Shown one piece after another: positions 57,470-64,000 of a stretch of DNA of 64,000 nt (position 1 is the first letter of the stretch; each line of letters opens with the position of its first letter). Source of the stretch: Cornus controversa (Eukaryota > Streptophyta > Magnoliopsida > Cornales > Cornaceae); the NCBI GenBank assembly GCA_026545225.1, contig CM048846.1, positions 55,308,270-55,372,269 of the forward strand. Reading direction: 5' to 3'. Below the pieces are notes generated by a model that made no database searches, was not told the DNA's origin, and saw only the letters and a list, made by a program, of their open reading frames with translations. The position numbers and the translations under genes were made by a program.

Positions 57470-57670
57470 ATCCATCGAAGTGATGACTTTGATGCATTGG
57501 AGCTTCGATGCATCGAAGTGACGAGTTCGATGCATCAAAGCTTCGATGCATCGAACATGTATCATCCAAAAACAACTCTCGAGACTTTTACATTTCAAAA
57601 TCCTACAAGTTTTTTGATGCATCGAACTGGGCACTTCGATGCATCGAACTGGATGCTTCGATGCATCGAG
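57470..57670. repeat. Cluster of TTCGATGCATCGAA palindromes in LTR 3
   Basis: Copies are seen at about 57463 (variant), 57502, 57528, 57541, 57616, 57635 and 57655, including the perfect 16-mer CTTCGATGCATCGAAG. They lie about 500-700 bp before the LTR 3' end on the - strand. Confidence 0.85.
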
Positions 57671-58489
57671 CTGCCCAAAAGCTGAAACTTTGTAAATGGT
57701 CCTTTTTGACCCTCTAGGCCATTTCTACCAACATAAATCATTCCAACAACCTCCAAATCATATAAGAGAGGAGTTTACATCATCCACAAGTCCTAAATCA
57801 TGCTCATAATCAAATCATACACCATTATGAGTCATTCTCCCACATAAACACATTTTATCTAAAGATAAAACTATCTAACAACTCCATTAACTTATCAAAT
57901 GAAATCAAATGCTTTTAACAAACACTACATGAACAAATCCATTGTCTCATCATATACAACAAGGTTATAATCCAAGCACACACACAAGTTACATTTATCC
58001 AAAATATAACTACAACTCAAAGAGAAGGATCTCATGCCACAAGCCGGTATAGATAGCCACAAAATATACAATATCCAAAATGTATCAAAATATTACAAGA
58101 GTTCCACTTGGACACTCAAGTCCCCTCTGTCATCAGCACCTTATTTGTAAAAGAGTTTAGAATAAAGGGGTGAGCACCACTGCGGCTCAGTAGAGATACC
58201 CCAACCCACCTAAGTGTTGACCCGACACGACCTATATGAATGCATGTCACTACATTACATGTATCATCCAACATATACCATGTCCATTCACAAGCAATGC
58301 ATATATATAAGAATGCATTAAACACATATCATGTCTCACAATTTAAAATGAAAACAATAACATATCCTTGTCATTCTCTCGGACTCAACCCGATACCTTA
58401 ACATGATTTTGACCAATCATGCGACATGGGACGCCTCCCACAACGGTCTCATGACTTTGACCTACCCATCAATGTCATACTTCCGGGCA

Positions 58490-58745
58490 ATATTTTGGTT
58501 TGCCCATTGGTGATTAGTCTATATCAGCACCATCACCAAATATTTGCTTACTCAAGGTGATTATACCATATCAGCACCGTTACCGAGTATTATGTGGCTC
58601 AAATTGGTTAGTCCATATCAGCACCGCCACTGAGCATAATTGGATTGGTGATTAGTTCGTATCATCACCGTCACCAAATCATTGGTGGCTCAAGGTGGTT
58701 AGTCCATATCAGCACCGTCACCGAGCATTATTGACTCAATTAATC
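58490..58745. repeat. Minisatellite in LTR 3
   Basis: Units around CCATATCAGCACCGTCACCG with GGTTAGTCCATATCAGCACC recur about five times, 35-60 bp apart. The position, 1.2-1.5 kb from the LTR 5' end, matches the unrelated minisatellites of LTR 1 and LTR 2. Confidence 0.85.
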
Positions 58746-59951
58746 GACACCTAGTCTTGACCACATTTCCCCGTTTCCTCACAACGGCCCTTATATGCAT
58801 TTTGAACATATAATAATCAAGAACTCAGCATTCACACTTCACAATGCATAAGCTAATTGGTAGAATACATAGCATGCATTTTCATTTTCACAAAGCCACA
58901 CAAATATTTACCTATACATGTGAAACCTAGCATATTATACACATAAGCACATAAATCCCACTTAAGCACATTTTAATCATGTTTCACCAATGCATACATT
59001 TTCTATAAAAATATAGCATGCATTTAACTCATAGGACAACATATAACACATACATATCCCACCTTTGCACATAATTACACATGTACACCACATTAAGCAC
59101 ATAAGCATATATGCTCTCATTCTCCCATATTTTCATGCATTTGTCTCTCACATCATGCATACTAGGAGATATATATCTATTGCATACAAGAGACTTAAGA
59201 GAAGAAGAAAACACCTCATCCCACCCCTCTTACCTCTCTAAAACATGCAATACACAACCTTAGCTCTCACCACTTCACCCGAAACCCTAGAATCGACAAG
59301 TAGATGAGAAAGAACACCTCTACCTAAAAAATGAAGGCCTTCCAAGCACTTCTTAAAATCTCAGCAATGTCAACCTTGCCAGATCATGATTTTGTTCAGT
59401 CCAAACCGAAGCTCTTGTCGTCCCCTACGTATCTTCCTCCTCCGGCGAGTCTTGAATCCAAGCCGAACGGGTCCAAAATGTAGAGAGAAGGTAGAGAGAA
59501 GAAGAGGGAAATGTTAGAGAGAGAAGGGACCGTGTGAAATGGTTGGAATCACTCTTAGCCATGTATTTAAAAGGCATCTGCGGCGTAAAAGGACCAAAGT
59601 GCCCCCAGGCCACTTAACGTACCTTCCCGGGCTTCGTTTTCGATTTTGAAAACTCCTATGGCCTCAAAATTACTTCTTCTACTCTTTAAAATTTTTATCT
59701 CAGCCATTTTCAAAAATAAATATTTTCGAGAATTTTTCGGATTCCCAGGCCCACTTAAGTCGCATTCTGGGCCCCGGTTTGACCAAAAAGTCAAACTTCT
59801 CCAAATTTTTAAAAAACTTTCCAAAACCCTTAAAAAACTTCCCAAACATGTTTCACATACTCAAAACATGTCAATCACCACTCAAAATGCATTTATGACA
59901 ATTATTATGCAAAAAATGTAAAATCGGCCAAAATTGGTCACGGTCTCTACA

Positions 59952-60280
59952 AGATATCATATATGGGATGAAGGGTAGGTTTAAGAATAGTAGGATTGGG
60001 GGAAGAAGAAGAAGAAGAAGAAGAAGAACCGATCAACATGACTTGATCCAATTTCTTTTCTAAGGCCTCTATCTTTCTATCAGTGGCTTGCTCTTTACGC
60101 ATTTCAAAGATACTTTCAGTTTGGGTGTTAAGAGGAGCAACAACCTTATTCTTCCTTTCATTAGAAGAACGATGAGATGAATTTTTGCTCAAGTTCTCAA
60201 AGAGTATCCATGCTTCATCGGGGCTTTTTAAAAAGAATGTACCTCCACAACTAGCATCAACCATTTATTTATGGGGCTCT
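59952..60280 (-). pseudogene. Gag central segment of the Athila-like element
   Basis: The frame reads MVDASCGGTFFLKSPDEAWI and LFENLSKNSSHRSS, homologous to MVDASSGGTFLLNSEDEAWT in the gag-only element. A Ser run is encoded by the GAA/GAAGAA repeat at 60002-60027. An in-frame TAA precedes the Met, so the ATG is not the true start; the domain is cut at 60281. Confidence 0.9.
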
Positions 60281-62185
60281 TGTAACGACCCAGATTATTT
60301 TAAACGATTCCAGATTATTTTTGGACTGGAATAAATTTTTTTGAATTAATTGGTTTCAAAAAGGTGCATATATATATATATAAATGGAATTATATATATA
60401 TATGGAGATGAAAAAAGTTCATATATACGGTATAGTCTATATAATGTAGGTATAATACATACGAGTGAGGGTATGTATTATGTGGTAAAATATACATTAG
60501 ATTTTATGTATGGGTGTATAAGTGTAAAGGTGGTACTAGATGCAATGTGATTTATATATATATACATTATATGTATATAATTTGAATATGTGGCTAAGGG
60601 TATTTGGTGTGTTATGTGGGTTAGATTAAAAGAAGAAGGAGATAAGATTCAAGTGATAAGGATCATGTGGTCAGTTGACCAAGAAAAAGAAAAAGAAGAA
60701 AAGAAAGAAAAAGAAGAAGAAAGGAGAGAAGAGAGGGGACTGAGAGTTTTAGAGAGAGAAAGTAGAGAGGGAAAGAGAGAGAGAGAGTCGAGATGGCTAG
60801 AGAGAGAGAGAAGTCAGATGGGTGGCAGTTGGGTCTCGCTGTGGACGACGGCTCTGGCAGCGGCGGTGGAGTTGGTTAGCCATATATCGTGGTGGTCATG
60901 GAGGTCACAGTGGTGACTGTGGTTTGGGTTTGCTGGGTTTGGTAGCAGGTGAGCTTGGTTTTGGTTGCTCACGATGAAAGGCTGAAGGTGATCGAAGAGG
61001 TTGGCCAATGATGGGTCTCCAAATGGGTTCTCACAGCTGAGTTTTCGGCAGTTTTGATCGTGTTTGGCTGTGAGAAGTTGAGTCGGTAACTGGTTGTGGA
61101 GGGTAAAGACGATGACCAGTGGTCGGTTATGGGTCTATTCGCAGCTGAGGCTCTTCTTGGCTTGGGTCAGTTGGTGGTGGAGCAAGCTTGTGGTGGCCGT
61201 GTGTAGGGGCGGTGGTTGGAGTGATGGTGCCGACGAGACTTGGTTAGACTTCGGCTGATGGGAGCTGGGTCTGGTCCTTGATTGTAGCTGCCACGGTGCT
61301 TTCATGGTTGTTTCTTAGTGAAGGAAATTGAAGGTTGGTGAAGGCCATAGTGGTTCACGGGTTCTTGTTGGGTCTTCTCTTTGCTAGCCGAACATGGTGA
61401 CGGTTGTGGTTCTTCGGATTGCTAGTTGGTGTTTTGGTAGTGAGCGAGAGAGGTGGTGGTGTACGATGGTTCCATAGATGGTGGTTAGTGGTGGTTTCTG
61501 GCTATAGTTTCTAGGTTCGAAAAAGGTGAGTTAAAGATGGTGGTGACCATGGTGGCGGGCTGGGGAACCAAGGCTGTAAGTGGCGGTTAAGGACTGTTTA
61601 ATGGGTTCTCCCATATAGGTCTGCCATAGCTTGAGTGGGTTGTGGATTGGCAGCCATTGTTGATGTGGGTTTTGACTGTAAATTAGAGTTGGGGCTTCAT
61701 GAAATTGACAGTGTGGATTGGGCTGCCTGGTTGTATGGGTTTGGCAGTTAAATTGAAATTGGTTTCCATTGGGTTTGCATTCGAGATGGGCCTCACACTT
61801 GATTTAAGTTGGACTCATTGTATACGATTGGGCCTAATCATTGGACTGCCAACTTGCGTAATTATGGGCTGAATTTGAATGCTTAAATTTGGACCAAGCA
61901 TGGAAATTAAAAGGGAAAGGAAATTGGTTCATATGTGACTTGGACACGAGATTGGACCGGGCTTGGTATGGACCGCTATGCAGATGTGGATTCATTAGAG
62001 AGCGGGACTTAAGGCAAGTTGATTCTTGCCTCTATCTCCTACGTATATATTTTAATTACGTTCGTTAATTTTACATATGTTCTCTTAATTGTTCATATGT
62101 GGTATTTATATATATATATACAGGTGCTTATATATGTATATATGTGGTTATGGTATATATATGAGTATATACGTAGGATGTGAGT

Positions 62186-62230
<45 letters not shown>

Positions 62231-62702
62231 TGTGTGTGTGTGTGTATTTATTTGGAATATGAAAGCATGTTAGATTTAAATGCTTTTGTACGTTCCGATA
62301 TGTGTATGTGTAGATCGAGCCCATGTGAAGCATGGTAAATTATATATGTATATTTAGTTAGATGTTGCTTTGCATGCATAGGTGATTTTTATGCATGAGT
62401 TGAGTATATGTAAATATATATGTGATTAGATATCTGGTGTAGTGGTAGAAATGCATACTAAATTGATTATAGCATTGAAGGGTATTTGAAAAGTATAAAA
62501 TATGCTAAGTGTTATATATATTTTTATTACATATATGGGTGACAGGATATATATATATATGGGTGATTATATATGGTTGTTGGAATTCATGTTGTTTGCT
62601 CGTAGTAAGTGCATGTTTGGAGTGATAGCAGGATTACATTTATGCTAATATACATGCATATGTGATTATATGCAGGATGTGACATATATGTGTTTATATG
62701 TG
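60281..62702 (+). mobile_element. Large LTR 4 (5' part), interrupted at 62703
   Basis: It starts TGTAACGACCCAGATTATT, nearly the same start as LTR 2. The region contains a purine-rich tract (60670-60815), GGTGG-rich sequence (60830-61560) and (TA)n tracts, with no convincing gene. The 3' end is not reached because another LTR begins at 62703. Whether this is a solo LTR or the 5' LTR of a full element cannot be told. Confidence 0.65.
62188..62226. repeat. (TA)n microsatellite
   Basis: Uninterrupted TA dinucleotide run followed by GT repeats. Confidence 0.9.
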
Positions 62703-64000
62703 TGATAGGCGTTGAATGTTACGCATTCTAACATCTTAACTTATGTATTTTATTCTCTTAGTGATAGATTATTTTGTTATTTTACTTTATTTTAGTGTTT
62801 TCTGTATTTTCAGGGCCTTAATGATTATTTCAGTTAAAACCATAATTTTGGGCTTTTAAAGAAGACATCCAAGATGGTTAAAGGAAGCCTATATAAAAGA
62901 GATTCATTCAACTATTTATTTCAACTCAAATTAGCCCAAGGAAGAGGTCCAAGAGAATTACAGCTGCTTAAGAAGGTTTTGGGCCTGAAGCCCAAATCTA
63001 CGCATAATACAGTCTTAATCCCATTTTGGAAAACGGACCAGAAGTCTTATTTTTCAGTCTCAAATCGACTTAATTTTTGTGTGGGTTGAATGAAATTCGA
63101 TTTTCAAACTTTTGTATTTCACAAAAATTCTGTGAATCGGATTTATAGTGGGTCAAAAGTTGGGCCTAACGTCAGTAGGAAAAACCCACCTGATTAGTGT
63201 TGCGGGAAAACCTAATTAATTCCTAATTGGATTAGGACTTTGGTGTATTCTCTTGGGGCATAAAGTGAAGAATTGGAGGTTGAGTTGGGGGGTGATTACA
63301 GAGATTGGAGAGTCTGAGAGGGCTGAGGACAGAACGGAAGACATACTTTACAGAGCCATTGGAGAACAAAGTCATACGCATAATTCAGGAAGATGATGCC
63401 TTCTTCCTCAATAGTTGAAACTTCTTCTTCTACCATGAGCGGCTAGTTCATGCCCTAGGGTTTTGATGTAGCCCTAACAAAGCATCAATGGTTTGATTAT
63501 TTTAATTATTGGGGACCTTTATATACATGCATAGATTATGTAATTTAGAGGATTCTTATTATCGAATTGAGCAATAAAAGTTTTGTAAATTCAGTTTCAA
63601 TGATTTCTTATCTTGTCTTAGATATTTAGTTATTGTTATTGAACTCAATCTCTCTTATTTTCTGTGATCATGAGAGCGATTATTACACAATGGTAATCAC
63701 TGAATATATCATTGAAAGCTTTGATGGATTATGCCTAGAGAAGATGAACCATACTGTACCCTAGATTAGAGTAGTTAGGCAGATGGCCCATGCCAATCGA
63801 AGATAGTCCATGACTTAGCCTTAATCATATGTTATCTTTTTGACGGATGAAGGTGAGCTTGTAGCCATCGACACCACTTATGCATGATGTAATTCCCCAT
63901 AGTTGATTCAATTGACCATTGATTGTGGAGTTAGTGGTGAAGTCAAATACCCTAGATTTCTCTCATAGTATCTTCACTTTCTATTTACTTTGATTTATTT
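62703..64000 (+). repeat. LTR related to the gag-only element, truncated by the window end
   Basis: It starts TGATAGGCGTTGAATGTTAC and follows the 49083 LTR closely over its length (for example TAATGATTATTTCAGTTAAA, TCTTAATCCCATTTTGGAAA, ACCATTGATTGTGGAGTTAG) with moderate divergence and an extra insert near 63260-63430. It lies inside LTR 4. It could be a solo LTR or the start of a full element. Confidence 0.85.

Larger units (their letters stand above)
56975..59951 (-). mobile_element. Large LTR 3 (gypsy, chromovirus-like), 2.98 kb, inverted
   Basis: On the - strand it starts TGTAGAGACCGTGACC and ends with a GGGGTGTTACA-type terminus. It carries the shared block (GGGGTGAGCACCACTGCGG on the + strand at about 58160) and GCCACAAGCCGGTATAGA. 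No coding sequence is present. Flanking bases (ACACA and AGATA) do not form a target duplication. It splits gag of the Athila-like element between its central domain and the zinc knuckle. Confidence 0.8.
39889..60280 (-). mobile_element. Athila-like gypsy element hosting nested insertions
   Basis: After removing insertions, the - strand reads gag (60280-59952, 56974-56548, 49077-48470), protease (48455-47990), a non-coding part with palindromes, a 'plant transposon protein'-like ORF (47090-45900), 3' non-coding sequence, a purine tract and an LTR (41295-39889). No RT, RNase H or integrase motifs are seen between protease and LTR, so it was probably non-autonomous. The 5' end is cut at 60281 by another LTR. 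The gag flanks of the 49083-56542 insertion join without loss (TSD CATTG). Confidence 0.8.

Noticed and set aside
59646-59921. A 91-codon + strand frame in LTR 3
   Set aside because: It lies in the non-coding 5' end of an LTR, and the homologous region of LTR 1 (23200-23500) gives an unrelated antisense frame.
60590-60916. Open frame of about 108 codons rich in Lys/Glu/Arg
   Set aside because: It follows a GA-rich low-complexity tract in LTR 4 and has no recognisable domain; composition alone explains it.

Overview
This is nuclear DNA of a flowering plant. It contains spliced genes with canonical GT-AG introns, plant-type LTR retrotransposons (Ty1/copia, Ty3/gypsy with Athila-type features), L1-like and RTE-like LINEs, a SINE resembling the Au family, MITEs and many (TA)n microsatellites. 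A eudicot, probably with a repeat-rich genome, fits best; the species cannot be fixed from this sequence. No bacterial, organellar, tRNA, rRNA or CRISPR features were found.

Only two cellular genes are visible. On the + strand, two exons at 10802-11021 and 16328-16588 encode the conserved Arg/Glu-rich C-terminal part of a plant ARGLU1-like protein (splicing and transcription cofactor family). They are separated by a 5.3-kb intron full of LINE, LTR and MITE debris, and the N-terminal exons were not found. On the - strand, a four-exon gene at 31074-21617 encodes a complete 445-residue (or 434-residue) protein with DUF1771 and Smr domains. Its third intron is 7.0 kb and holds an L1-like LINE split by a 2.6-kb solo LTR, plus a copia fragment that carries a MITE and begins about 30 bp from the splice donor.

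The rest is mobile or repetitive DNA. 1-3.1 kb: decayed L1-like LINE (-). 3.28-6.11 kb: satellite array of alternating ~143-bp A/B monomers (~287-bp dimer), fused to a copia RNase H remnant and its LTR (6.1-6.9 kb). 7.1-7.9 kb: a MITE inside a MITE. 11.3-16.2 kb: LINE, RTE, mini-LTR and MITE inside the ARGLU1-like intron. 18.1-20.3 kb: copia 3' end (-). 31.5-33.7 kb: gypsy integrase and LTR remnant with L1 tails. 37.2 kb: SINE. 38.1-39.2 kb: long foldback element.

From 39.9 kb to the right edge is one nested complex. The host is a decayed Athila-like element (-) with gag, protease and a 'plant transposon protein'-like ORF but no visible RT, RNase H or integrase. It was entered by a 2.9-kb solo LTR (42040-44918, TSD TGAAC), by a young and complete but non-autonomous gag-only element (49083-56542, TSD CATTG, LTRs 99.3% identical), by another 3.0-kb LTR (56975-59951) and by a fourth large LTR from 60281, which is itself interrupted by an LTR starting at 62703.

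The most unusual signal is a set of short CG-containing perfect palindromes (14-16 bp) clustered in several of these LTR elements. Their architecture is the same but the central sequence differs (TTAA, TGCA or TCGA cores). In the large LTRs they lie near the 3' end, and those LTRs also carry unrelated minisatellites at matching positions.
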